From DATBGZ01 sp963803115 (lineage in GTDB: Bacteria > Actinomycetota > Actinomycetes > Mycobacteriales > Micromonosporaceae), in the NCBI GenBank assembly GCA_963803115.1, contig CAWDLN010000001.1:186001-250000 (forward strand): a stretch of DNA of 64,000 bases, in the 5' to 3' direction. Made by a program: the position numbers and the translations under genes. The notes below the pieces were generated by a model. It did not search any database. It was not told where the DNA came from and saw only the letters and a list, made by a program, of their open reading frames with translations. Positions within the stretch are counted from its first letter, which is position 1. The number at the start of each line of letters is the position of its first letter. Shown piece after piece: positions 38,760 through 47,124 of this stretch.

Positions 38760-39252
38760 TTACGCACGGGCAGTGTGCATCTTCGATAGAGGCGCCGAGC
38801 CCGGTCCACAGTCGACCCAGTCTCCCGTCCAGCTGTGCACCGCCGCCCCCGCCGTGCGCAGGCCGTCCGGATCTGCGTGATTCGGGTCGAAGGCGGCCGA
38901 CAACTCCGACAGCGCCGGGTTGTGTCCGATGAGGAGAACGGTGGACATGTCGTTGGCAGTCTCTTGTACGGCCGCCATGATGGTCCGCACGGAGCCACCG
39001 TAGAGCGCCTCCGCGTAGTGCACCTCGGGCGCCGAAGACAATCCGAGCGCGACCCCATGCCAGGTCTCGCGGGTTCGTCGAGACGGAGAACAGATCACCA
39101 GGTCGGGCGACGAGTCCACTGTGGTCGAGCCAGGCTCCGGCCGCGGTGGCATCGGCGTGACCCCGGGTCGTCAACGGGCGGTCGCGGTCCGCGACGCCTT
39201 CCGGGTTGGCGGCTTTGGCGTGGCGGAGAATCACGAGTGTGCGAGTGCTCAC
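38760..39252 (-). pseudogene. SixA-like histidine phosphatase, frameshifted
   Basis: Begins STRTLVILRHAKAANPEG with the RH catalytic motif of the histidine phosphatase branch, then PLTTRGHADATAAGAWL. At about 39112-39130 the frame changes and continues SPDLVICSPSRRTRETWHG, VLLIGHNPALSEL (second catalytic His) to the end. The length fits one inserted base in a 163-residue protein. SixA removes phosphate from phosphohistidine. GTG start 39252. Break may be a sequence error. Confidence 0.8.
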
Positions 39253-39313
39253 CAGGCCATCTTGACATCTACCGATGGCAACCGGAGTCCGTACCGGTTG
39301 CTCGGTCGAGGCG

Positions 39314-39988
39314 TCAGGCGTACAGGGCGAAATAGAGCGCGACGTGGTGGCAGATGGCCGCAACCAACGTGCACGCGTGGAAGAACTCGTGATGGCCAAA
39401 GTGGTTGGGCCACGGGTTGGGTCGGCGGAGAGCGTAGAAGACGGCACCGACCGTGTACACCACACCCCCGGTCACGAGCAGTACCAGCGCCGCCACGCCG
39501 GCGCGATGCAAGATGTCGGGTAGGACGGCCACGGCCACCCAGCCCAGTGCTACGTAGAGCGGGGCCGATGCCCAGCGGGGAGCGTGCGGCCAGGCCATCT
39601 TCATCGCGACGCCGGCCGATGCCCCGCCCCAGACGACGGCCAGGATGACGGTGGCCTTGCCTGGCGGGAGCAGCAATGCGCTGAACGGCGTGTAGGTGCC
39701 GGCGATGAACAGGAAAATCATCGAGTGGTCGAGCCGTCGCATCAGCGCGTACCCGCGCGGTGACCAGACCCGGCGGTGGTAGAGCGCGCTGATGCCGAAG
39801 AGTCCACAGACGGACAGGCTGTAGATCGCGGCGCTGACAAGTGGGGTGATTCCTGGCCGCGCCGCCGCGAGCGTGCACAGCACGATGCCGCAGACCAGCG
39901 CGACGAAGAACGCGTACGTGTGCAGCCATCCCCGAAGTCTCGGCTTGCCGATGTCCCGGGGCACGAGTTTCACGGTGTCCGTCGTCAT
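39314..39988 (-). CDS. trhA: Hemolysin III family membrane protein (TrhA/PAQR)
   Basis: 224 residues with seven hydrophobic helices. Family motifs include SALYHRRVWSPRGYALMRRL, LDHSMIFLFIAGTYTPFSAL and NHFGHHEFFHACTLVAAICH with the conserved His residues of the PAQR metal site. Start at ATG 39988 because AGGATGGG lies 8-9 nt upstream; ATG 39997 is an alternative. Family members affect membrane homeostasis; the haemolysis name is historical. Two palindromes sit in its divergent promoter region. Confidence 0.9.
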   Translation of the reverse strand: MTTDTVKLVPRDIGKPRLRGWLHTYAFFVALVCGIVLCTLAAARPGITPLVSAAIYSLSVCGLFGISALYHRRVWSPRGYALMRRLDHSMIFLFIAGTYTPFSALLLPPGKATVILAVVWGGASAGVAMKMAWPHAPRWASAPLYVALGWVAVAVLPDILHRAGVAALVLLVTGGVVYTVGAVFYALRRPNPWPNHFGHHEFFHACTLVAAICHHVALYFALYA

Positions 39989-40000
39989 GGCGCCCATCCT

Positions 40001-40034
40001 ACGGTTACGAAACCGTAAGTTACTACCGGGTAGT
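40001..40034. promoter_or_regulatory. Paired palindromes between trhA and pxpB
   Basis: ACGGTT-ACGA-AACCGT (40001-40016) and ACTACC-G-GGTAGT (40022-40034) lie side by side in the divergent promoter region. The second, read as GTTACTACCGGGTAGT, matches the acyl-CoA dehydrogenase operator GGTTACTGCCGGGTAA at most positions. Confidence 0.5.
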
Positions 40035-40123
40035 CGAGGTTGTGACGGTCTCGTTGGTCACCGTCGGTCCGCGTGGTTGATGATGGACCGCGAGAGAGGC
40101 CCATGGTCATCGAGGGAGCCTGG

Positions 40124-40735
40124 ATGCGGGTACGCTCGGTCGGCGCCGACGCGCTGCTGCTCGAGGTCGAGGACCCGGCGGCCTGGTTCGCCGAACTGAC
40201 TCGTCGGCGCGCCTCGGGTGACCTCAACGCCGTCGACATCGTGCCCGGTGCGCGCACGGTCCTCCTCGACGGACTGTCCGACCCGGCCGCTGCTGCCGAG
40301 TCGGTCCGGTCGTGGACACCGGCACCGTCTCCGGTGGTCGCGGAGCCGACGGTCGAGATCCCGGTCGCCTTCATCGGACCGGATCTGCCCGGGGTCGCCG
40401 AGCTCTGGGGTTGTAGCGAGGCCGAGGTGGTCCAGCGCCTCGTCACTACGCCGTTACATGTCGCGTTTTGCGGCTTCACCCCGGGCTGGGCCTACCTCGC
40501 TGGGCTGCCCGAAGAGCTGGCCGTGCCACGGCTCCCGACGCCCCGACCGCGGGTGGCGCCCGGATCAGTCGGGCTGGCCGACCGGTACGCCGGCATCTAC
40601 CCCACCGCATCCCCGGGCGGGTGGCGGCTGGTCGGGCGGACGGATGTGAGCCTGTTCGATCCGGATCGCTCCCCGCCCGCCCTGCTCACCCCGGGCACGC
40701 GGGTACGACTCGTCTCCACTGTGGATACTCCGTGA
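40124..40735 (+). CDS. pxpB: 5-oxoprolinase subunit PxpB
   Basis: 203 residues of the KipI/allophanate hydrolase subunit 1 family: LHVAFCGFTPGWAYLAGLPE, AVPRLPTPRPRVAPGSVGLA and YAGIYPTASPGGWRLVGRT are hallmark stretches. With PxpC and PxpA it forms the ATP-dependent enzyme opening 5-oxoproline to glutamate. Start set at ATG 40124 after GGGAG, rather than upstream in-frame codons. Overlaps pxpC by 4 bp (GTGA). Confidence 0.93.
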   Translation: MRVRSVGADALLLEVEDPAAWFAELTRRRASGDLNAVDIVPGARTVLLDGLSDPAAAAESVRSWTPAPSPVVAEPTVEIPVAFIGPDLPGVAELWGCSEAEVVQRLVTTPLHVAFCGFTPGWAYLAGLPEELAVPRLPTPRPRVAPGSVGLADRYAGIYPTASPGGWRLVGRTDVSLFDPDRSPPALLTPGTRVRLVSTVDTP

Positions 40736-41592
40736 TCACGATCGTGAAACCGGGGCTGCTCACCACCGTTCAGGACCTCGGCCGACCCGGGTACGCACAC
40801 CTCGGCGTCACCCGCTCCGGCGCGCTCGACGTGCCGGCGCTGACCCGCGCCAATGCGCTCGTGGGCAACCCGGATACGGCGGCGGGACTCGAGACGACCT
40901 TGACCGGAGTCACTCTGCGTGCCGAGGAGCAGGTAACGGTCGCGGTGGCGGGTGCGACGGCACCGATCACTGTGGACGGTGAGCGGGTTGCATTTGCAGC
41001 GCCGGTCGAAGTGCCGGCCGGGTCAGTGCTCGAAGTCGGCCCGGCGGACTCGGGCGTACGGTCCTATGTGGCCGTTGCCGGTGGGATCACCGTGGCCACA
41101 GTCTTGGGCAGCCGGTCCACGGATACGCTCTCGGGCCTCGGACCGGCACCCATGCGGGCCGGGTCCATGCTGCCGACCGGAACACCACCCTCCTCGCCGC
41201 CCGCACCATCGCCATTTTCGCCATCACCGCCCGATCCTGCCCAATCGGAGCTGACGGTGAGAGTTCGGATGGCGCCGAGGGCGGACTGGTTCAGCGTGCC
41301 GGCCCGGGACGCCATCCTGGGCGAACCGTACACATTGACCGTGAAGAGCAACCGGGTCGGCGCTCGCCTGGCGGGTCCGAACCTGTCCCGCTCGGTCGCC
41401 GGCGAGCTGCCGAGCGAGGGCATCGTGCTCGGCGCGATCCAGGTGCCGGCCGACGGCCAGCCGCTGGTGTTCCTCGCCGACCATCCGACCACAGGCGGCT
41501 ATCCCGTCATCGCGGTCGTCGATCGAGCAGACCTGCCACTGCTCGCCCAGGCGCGGCCGGGCACCGTCATACGGTTCGTGCCGTGGACCTGA
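40732..41592 (+). CDS. pxpC: 5-oxoprolinase subunit PxpC
   Basis: 286 residues, KipA/allophanate hydrolase subunit 2 family: TIVKPGLLTTVQDLGRPGYA, GVTRSGALDVPALTRANALV, RSYVAVAGGI, GSRSTDTLSGLG and FLADHPTTGGYPVIAVV. A Pro/Ser-rich loop (SSPPAPSPFSPSPPDP) is inserted mid-protein where relatives usually have a shorter linker. GTG start overlaps pxpB; its end overlaps pxpA by 10 bp. Confidence 0.93.
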   Translation: MITIVKPGLLTTVQDLGRPGYAHLGVTRSGALDVPALTRANALVGNPDTAAGLETTLTGVTLRAEEQVTVAVAGATAPITVDGERVAFAAPVEVPAGSVLEVGPADSGVRSYVAVAGGITVATVLGSRSTDTLSGLGPAPMRAGSMLPTGTPPSSPPAPSPFSPSPPDPAQSELTVRVRMAPRADWFSVPARDAILGEPYTLTVKSNRVGARLAGPNLSRSVAGELPSEGIVLGAIQVPADGQPLVFLADHPTTGGYPVIAVVDRADLPLLAQARPGTVIRFVPWT

Positions 41593-42342
41593 ACGCCGAC
41601 CTCGGCGAGGGTTTCGGCGCCTGGCGTATGGGCGACGACGAGGCCCTGCTGGGATTGGTGACGAGCGCCAACGTAGCGTGCGGCTTCCACGCCGGCGACG
41701 CCGTGACGATGCGGCGGGTGTGCGAGTGGGCGGCCGATCGCGGCGTCGCGGTCGGCGCTCAGGTGGCCTACCGTGACCTTGCCGGATTCGGACGGCGCCG
41801 GATCGACTATGACCTGTCCGAGCTGCGTGACGACATCATCTACCAGATCGGTGCGCTGGACGCGTTCTGCCGTCTGCAGGGTGAGCGAGTGCGCTATGTC
41901 AAGCCGCACGGTGCGCTGTACAACACGGCTGCCGTGGACGTGTGGCAGGCGTCGGCGATCACGGCGGCCATTGTGGACTATGACCGCGGCTTACCCGTGC
42001 TGTGCCAACCCGGCTCGGCGCTCGCCTCGGTGGCCGCAGGCGCCGACTTGCGGTGTTGTCAGCGAGGCCTACGTCGATCGGGCGTACCGACCGAACGGCA
42101 CGCTCGTTCCCCGCGGCGAACCCGGCGCGGTGCTGTCCGATGTGGATATTGTCGCTGAACGCGCACTCCGGCTGGCTACGGCCGGTCACGTCGTGGCGCA
42201 GGACGGCACCGACATTTCGTGCAGGGTGGAGTCGTTGTGCGTGCACGGCGATACGCCGGGCGCGGTCGAGCTCGCCCGGCGGGTGCGGCAGACCCTCGAA
42301 GATGCCGGCGTACCGCTATCGCCGTTCGTCCCGCTCGTCTAG
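41583..42342 (+). pseudogene. pxpA: 5-oxoprolinase subunit PxpA, frameshifted
   Basis: LamB/YcsF family: MDLNADLGEGFGAWRMGDD, NVACGFHAGDAVTMRR, GAQVAYRDLAGFGRR and RYVKPHGALYN are all present. At about 42050-42056 one extra base shifts the frame; the rest continues VVSEAYVDRAYRPNGTLVPR and CVHGDTPGAVELARRVRQ to a normal 252-residue end. Since pxpB and pxpC are intact and the break is a single base, an assembly error is plausible. The stop shares CTAG with the convergent NHL gene. Confidence 0.88.
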
Positions 42343-44159
42343 CCCTCGTCCAGTCCGCGCAGGATCAACGGAAGTCGGGTGGCTCCGCCGTCGGCCACGA
42401 CGATCGGCACACCCCAGTCCTGCCGCGTGAGGTGGCACGCGGCGTGCTCGGCGTCGACGTCACACGTCGCCGCCTGGGCCACGACCTGAAGGATGCCGCC
42501 GTCCACTGTGGACGAAATGGCAATGGTCCGGTCGAGCTCGGTCATGGTTCCTTCGCCCGAGATCAGCAGCTCGGGTGGTGACGCCGACACCTGCAGTCGG
42601 GTGGACGGACCGAACGACTCATCGAGCTTCTGTCCGGGCGCGGGTGTAAAAATCACGCTCAGCGCCACCTCGCCCGGTGCGAGCAGCGTCGGCGGCCGCT
42701 CGGTGCGCAGCCGCTTCGCGGGATGGCCTTCGGCGCCCGCGTTCGACGGCTCCAGCGGCACGATGCGATGAGCCGCCGACTCGACCACCAGCAGGTCATT
42801 GCCCGGCAGGGCCACCACATCGCTGGGCTCCGCCAACCCATTGGCGATGGTGGACACCGTGGCCGTCGCGGGGTCGTACCGCCGTACCGCGCCGTTGTAG
42901 GTGTCGGCGACGAGCACGGTTCCGTCGTCCAGGGCGCAGACTCCCAACGGGTGCTGGAACAGCGCCTGGTCTGCTGGCCCATCGACGTGCCCAAAGTCGA
43001 ACAGGCCCTGGCCCACAACCGTGTGCATCGCACCGTCGCGGATGTAGCGCAATGCGGATGACTCCGAGTCGGCGATCCAGAGCGTCCTGCCATCGGGCGA
43101 CACGGACAGTCCCGACGGCTGCGCCATCCAGACCTGGTCGAGGGCACCGTCGCGGAGCGCCTCCACCGTGGTGCCGGCGTAGACACCAGCCATCGAAGTC
43201 ACCGGGTCGAACCACCACAACTGGTGGATGCCGGCCATCGCGACGATGATCCGGCCCTGGTACCAGACAACGTCCCACGGAGACGAGAGGTCGACTTCGC
43301 TGGCCGGGTGTGGATCAAAGTCGACCGTACCGCGCCACGGCTGACCCGTTCCGGCCACAGTGGACACTTCCGCGGTCGCGAGTGAAACTCCGCGGAGCAG
43401 GTGGTTGACGGTGTCAGCGACAACGAGGTCGTACCCGACCTGTTTCGCCACCGCGTCGGGTAGCACGCATAAGCCGTTCGGCTCAGAGAACGGCGCGACC
43501 GCGCCATCGCTTCGTCCCCGCTGCCCGGACCCGATCCGCCGTACCGGTATGTCAAGCGCGGCCGGGTCCACCTCGACGATGCTGTGGTGAGCGGTGTCCG
43601 CGACGAAGAGGTTCCCGTTGGGCCCGACGATGGCCTTGCCGGGAAAGCGAAGTGTCGTACCCGGCTCGGGCGCGGGAATGTACGAGCCGTCACCGCGGCG
43701 AAGCGTGCCGCGCTCGGTGTGAGTCTCGATCAGCTCGTCGATGAGCCGAGCCAGCCCCTCGGCGTGTCCTTCGCCGGCCATCGAGGCCACAACGTATCCC
43801 TCGGGATCGACCACACAGAGCGTCGGCCAGGCCTTCACGGCGTACTGGTCCCAGGTTCTCAGCTCCGGGTCATCGAGCACGGGGTGGGCGACGCCGTACC
43901 GCTCCACGGCGGCGACGAGCGCCGCGGGGTCGCGCTCGTGCTCGAACTTCGGCGAGTGCACGCCGACGATGTCGAGCACGTCGCCGTACTTCTCCTCCAG
44001 CGGGCGTAGCTCATCGAGCACGTGCAGGCAGTTGATACAGCAGAACGTCCAGAAGTCCAGGATCAGAATCCGGCCCCGGAAGTCCTTGATGCTCAGCTGC
44101 TTGCCGCCCGTGTTCAGCCACCCACGCCCGCGCAGCTCCGGCGCACGTACCCGCGTCAT
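42339..44159 (-). CDS. Thioredoxin-like/NHL-repeat protein (NHLRC2-like)
   Basis: 606 residues. Residues 1-150 are a thioredoxin-like domain with FWTFCCINCLHVLDEL (CINC redox motif) and AVKAWPTLCVVDPEG. Then come about six NHL-type propeller blades (VGPNGNLFVADTAHHSIVEV, VADTVNHLLRGVSL, LWIADSESSALRYI, VLVADTYNGAVRRYDP) and a beta-rich C-terminal domain. It is the bacterial counterpart of NHLRC2, cytoplasmic by lack of a signal. The reaction is unknown. ATG 44159 with AGGA upstream; convergent with pxpA, overlapping by 4 bp. Confidence 0.9.
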   Translation of the reverse strand: MTRVRAPELRGRGWLNTGGKQLSIKDFRGRILILDFWTFCCINCLHVLDELRPLEEKYGDVLDIVGVHSPKFEHERDPAALVAAVERYGVAHPVLDDPELRTWDQYAVKAWPTLCVVDPEGYVVASMAGEGHAEGLARLIDELIETHTERGTLRRGDGSYIPAPEPGTTLRFPGKAIVGPNGNLFVADTAHHSIVEVDPAALDIPVRRIGSGQRGRSDGAVAPFSEPNGLCVLPDAVAKQVGYDLVVADTVNHLLRGVSLATAEVSTVAGTGQPWRGTVDFDPHPASEVDLSSPWDVVWYQGRIIVAMAGIHQLWWFDPVTSMAGVYAGTTVEALRDGALDQVWMAQPSGLSVSPDGRTLWIADSESSALRYIRDGAMHTVVGQGLFDFGHVDGPADQALFQHPLGVCALDDGTVLVADTYNGAVRRYDPATATVSTIANGLAEPSDVVALPGNDLLVVESAAHRIVPLEPSNAGAEGHPAKRLRTERPPTLLAPGEVALSVIFTPAPGQKLDESFGPSTRLQVSASPPELLISGEGTMTELDRTIAISSTVDGGILQVVAQAATCDVDAEHAACHLTRQDWGVPIVVADGGATRLPLILRGLDEG

Positions 44160-44287
44160 GAATCCATCCTGCCCTGGGTCGGATCGGCCAACTGACCAAC
44201 GGTGCTCAGCGGACACGTCGGTTCATCAGCGCGGCCGGCGAACGCCACTCGGTCGGAGGCCGTGCTCATGCGGTGCGGTGCCCCGAA

Positions 44288-44614
44288 TCAGGGCAATTCA
44301 AGGAACTCTCGGAGGCCATCCTCGATCGCGTTCATGGTCGCGTGCGAGACGAAACCGCGGTTGTCCCGCAACGCCGCACGGTCGAGGATCTGCACGACTC
44401 CATGGATCTTGACGAACGAACCGCTCAGCGGATCACCGGCGCCGAGTCGGACCGCGAGCTGGTTCGGGTGCGGGACATCTCGCGAAACAACAAGAGCCCA
44501 GATGGCCAGCTCCTCGACACTGTTGTACTCGTCGTTACTTATGACCAGCACCTGGTACTGGCTACCGTCGCGCAGGAGAGTCCAGATCTGGCCTCGCTCA
44601 CCATTCCGAGCCAC
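44288..44614 (-). CDS. MazF/PemK-like toxin
   Basis: 108 residues. RGQIWTLLRDGSQYQVLVIS and ELAIWALVVSRDVPHPNQLA, then LSGSFVKIHGVVQILDR follow the MazF/PemK endoribonuclease fold (RG at the start, basic strand, hydrophobic T-less variant of the active site). The canonical PGDVV opening is altered, so activity is uncertain. GTG start lies 17 bp inside the upstream short frame, as in toxin-antitoxin pairs. Confidence 0.75.
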   Translation of the reverse strand: MARNGERGQIWTLLRDGSQYQVLVISNDEYNSVEELAIWALVVSRDVPHPNQLAVRLGAGDPLSGSFVKIHGVVQILDRAALRDNRGFVSHATMNAIEDGLREFLELP

Positions 44615-44745
44615 GAAGCGCGAGATCGTTGCTGCTCTCGATTATCGCAGTGTCGTTCTGGGCCAGACGTTCCACGTGCTGGCGCGCATACACGCCATAC
44701 GCCTGGGCGGCTTCCCGTTGACGTGCGCGGCGCTGAGCTGGCAAG
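44598..44745 (-). CDS. Putative antitoxin of the MazF-like locus
   Basis: A short open frame ending RQHVERLAQNDTAIIESSND LALRGSEW overlaps the toxin start by 17 bp. Its C-terminal part is acidic and antitoxin-like. The 5' end is unclear: the only start codon is a TTG at 44745 (48 residues), and the frame is closed by TGA at 44791-44793. It may be truncated or frameshifted. Family not recognised. Confidence 0.45.
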
Positions 44746-44781
44746 ACCCGACGGGCAGCAGCGGTGAAGAGTGCGGGCCGC

Positions 44782-44843
44782 CCAGTTGGTCACACACTGG
44801 GCACCTCTGAGCCACAGAAGTGCCCAGTTGGTGACCAATTGGC
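44782..44843. promoter_or_regulatory. Inverted repeat upstream of the toxin locus
   Basis: CCCAGTTGGTCACACACTGG (from 44782) and GTGCCCAGTTGGTGACCAAT (from 44821) are near-complementary arms of about 23 bp with a 16-bp gap. Placed just upstream of the putative antitoxin, they suit an autoregulatory operator. Confidence 0.6.
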
Positions 44844-44947
44844 GGCACCCGAACAGGATGCGACAACGTAGCGTTCAGCATCGCTGAGCACATCTCCCAC
44901 CGAGACCGTTGCGCCGGCTAACGTGCTCTTACGTGAAGGGAGACATG

Positions 44948-45532
44948 ATGGCTTTCGTCAAGCCGGCACCTGATAGCCCCGAGGCATCCGAGTTCTACGA
45001 ACAAGACCGAGCCGTTGACGGCTACGTGAACAACTCGACGTCGGTGCTGGCCTGGCGACCCGAGGTGTACCGCGCATGGCAGACGCTCGGCGCCGCGATC
45101 AGGGCGGGGATGGACCCGCGACGGTACGAACTCGCCACATTTGCGGCCGCCCGCCGGCTGCGCTCGAGCTACTGCGTGCTCGCCCACGGCAAGGTGCTAA
45201 GGGACCAATTCCTTTCCGCGCAGCAGGTACGCAATGTCGTGGTCGACCATCACAACGCTGGGCTCGAGCCCCTGGACGTCGCGGTCATGGACTTCGCCGA
45301 CAAAGTGGCCCGCGGCGGCGCCGACGTCACCGAGGCCGACGTCACGACGTTGCGCGACGCCGGGCTCTCCGACGACGAGATCGTCGACGTCGTGCTGACC
45401 GCGGCTGCCCGGTGCTTCTTCAGTACGGTCCTCGACGCGCTCGGTGTCCGGCCTGACTCCCAATTCACCACCGCGCTCGAGCCGGATCTGCGCGAGGCGC
45501 TGACCGTGGGACGGCCGATCGCCGACGCCTGA
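44948..45532 (+). CDS. Carboxymuconolactone decarboxylase/AhpD-like protein
   Basis: 194 residues, all-alpha. FAAARRLRSSYCVLAHGKVL is the AhpD-like active-site helix, but the first Cys of the usual CxxC is Ser (SSYC), leaving only the second Cys and His. Further conserved-looking parts are DVAVMDFADKVARGGADVTE and LSDDEIVDVVLTAAARCFFS. Peroxidase-related members use the Cys pair in alkylhydroperoxide reduction; loss of one Cys argues against that chemistry here. GAAGGGAG is best spaced for ATG 44948. Confidence 0.85.
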   Translation: MAFVKPAPDSPEASEFYEQDRAVDGYVNNSTSVLAWRPEVYRAWQTLGAAIRAGMDPRRYELATFAAARRLRSSYCVLAHGKVLRDQFLSAQQVRNVVVDHHNAGLEPLDVAVMDFADKVARGGADVTEADVTTLRDAGLSDDEIVDVVLTAAARCFFSTVLDALGVRPDSQFTTALEPDLREALTVGRPIADA

Positions 45533-45550
45533 GGTGCGTCGAGGCAAGCG

Positions 45551-46633
45551 TCAGCTGCTCGCGGCGGGGGCGAGGCAGCGGTACGTCGTGTTCCCGCCGG
45601 GTTCGGTAACCACGAGCCAGGGCTGCTTCGCGTCCGGGCATTCGTTCACACTGTCCACACTGGACACAATCTTGAACGCGCCCGACTCCGAACAGTCAAC
45701 GACGGTCGTCTGACCCTCGGATACGCATTTGCCGACCGAGTAGTCGGTGTCGCCCTTCTTCAGGCTGATCCCGACATACGCCCCGACTGCGACCACGACC
45801 ACCACCGCGGTGACGATCAACGCGACGATCAGGCCACGACGGGGCTTTCGCTGAACGGGAACCGGCGGGCGGTCGCCCTCGCGGTCGAAGTCGCCGCCGG
45901 AGGACCCGTACGTCCCGCCGCCCGGTCCGGATCCGTAGCTGCCCGCGGACGATCCGCCGTACCCTCCGGCCGAACCGTAGGCCCCGCCCGATGGACCGCT
46001 GTCGAACTGGCCGCCGGAGGGCTGCCCGTACTGGCCGGGTGGCGGCGGCGGGGGTGTGTAGCTGGGCTGTTGAGCCGATCCGTACGTGGACGGCGCCGCG
46101 CCGTAGGTCGAGGGCGCTGACCCGTACGCCTGCGGGTTGCCGTATGTGGACGGTGCTCCCGGGCCGGGCACCGAGGCACTACCAGCGACCCGAGCCTGGC
46201 CACTGGCCGAGCCACCGACGGGGGCCGAACCGGCAGGGGGCGACCCCACCGACGCCGAACCGACGGAGGCCGAACCGGCCGGCGGTTGACCCATGGGCGG
46301 CTGCCCGAACGGTGCCTGACCGCTCAGCGGCTGGCTGGCCGGAGGTTGACCCATCGGCGGCTGGCCCATCGGGGGCTGACCCATGGGTGCGGTCGGCGGG
46401 GCGGACGTCCCGCTGGGAGGACCGTACGGGGAACTTTGGCTGAAGGGCGAACCTGGCATGCCGCCGTACGTGGCACCGCCCGGGCCCGGAGCGCTGGAGA
46501 AAGAAGCCGGGCCGGCCGGGCCGGACGAAGCGGGTGGCGGCACCGACGCAGACGCGGAGTAGCGCGGTGGGACCTGGTTGGTCCGGTCACCGTCCGCCGG
46601 GGGCTCGGCGGGGGCGTAGGGAGCCTCGGTCAT
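45551..46633 (-). CDS. LppU/SCO3897-like membrane-anchored protein
   Basis: 360 residues. The first about 250 are a low-complexity Pro/Gly/Ser/Tyr cytoplasmic tail with repeated GQPPMGQPP and PSTYG units. One membrane helix follows (RGLIVALIVTAVVVVVAVGA), then an extracellular domain of about 80 residues with three Cys-containing strands (VGKCVSEGQTTVVDCSES, VNECPDAKQPWLVV, TTYRCLAP) like LppU. AGGAGGCACC fixes ATG 46633. Function unknown; the disordered tail may interact with other membrane proteins. Confidence 0.85.
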   Translation of the reverse strand: MTEAPYAPAEPPADGDRTNQVPPRYSASASVPPPASSGPAGPASFSSAPGPGGATYGGMPGSPFSQSSPYGPPSGTSAPPTAPMGQPPMGQPPMGQPPASQPLSGQAPFGQPPMGQPPAGSASVGSASVGSPPAGSAPVGGSASGQARVAGSASVPGPGAPSTYGNPQAYGSAPSTYGAAPSTYGSAQQPSYTPPPPPPGQYGQPSGGQFDSGPSGGAYGSAGGYGGSSAGSYGSGPGGGTYGSSGGDFDREGDRPPVPVQRKPRRGLIVALIVTAVVVVVAVGAYVGISLKKGDTDYSVGKCVSEGQTTVVDCSESGAFKIVSSVDSVNECPDAKQPWLVVTEPGGNTTYRCLAPAASS

Positions 46634-46855
46634 GGTGCCTCCTGATCTTCGGTCGGCGCGCGAACCCGCACACCAGCCCGCCTGCGTTGGGGGTGTCACA
46701 GGCAGCCGAAGCACACCGTACCCAACTCCCACACGCAAGCGGCACCCCCGGGTCGGGGTGCGCGCTTGCGGCCGACGGACATCTCAGCCAAACGCCAACG
46801 ACCCGGCAAGGGCCTGGTGGCCCGCCGGGTCGTCGACGTGAGGAGAGAAGGAAGG

Positions 46856-47005
46856 TCAGGAAGAGATGAAAGTTTGGCGGCTCGCGATCTCCATCAGCTC
46901 GCGGCGCAGCGCCGACGAGGGCGCGTTGCGCATCGCCTGCTGAATGGCTCGCGCCCGCAGGTTCGCACGGTGGCGATTACGAAGGCGTTGCATCAGCGTT
47001 GTCAT
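46856..47005 (-). CDS. 49-residue Arg-rich small protein
   Basis: Complete small gene: TTLMQRLRNRHRANLRARAI, then QQAMRNAPSSALRRELMEIA and SRQTFISS. Strongly basic amphipathic helices, no Cys, no signal. The start is ATG 47005; an AT-rich TTTAAT (-10-like) lies about 10 nt upstream, so the message may be nearly leaderless. I recall similar short proteins in related actinobacteria but no function; nucleic acid binding is a guess. Confidence 0.72.
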   Translation of the reverse strand: MTTLMQRLRNRHRANLRARAIQQAMRNAPSSALRRELMEIASRQTFISS

Positions 47006-47124
47006 ACCTACATTAAACAAGGTTACATGGGCTGTTTGCCAACGATTACTAGGTGAGGTTGGCCACCGGACATTGAGGGCCTATGCGCCGCAACGACGCA
47101 TAGGCCTCCACGAACACCGCCAGA

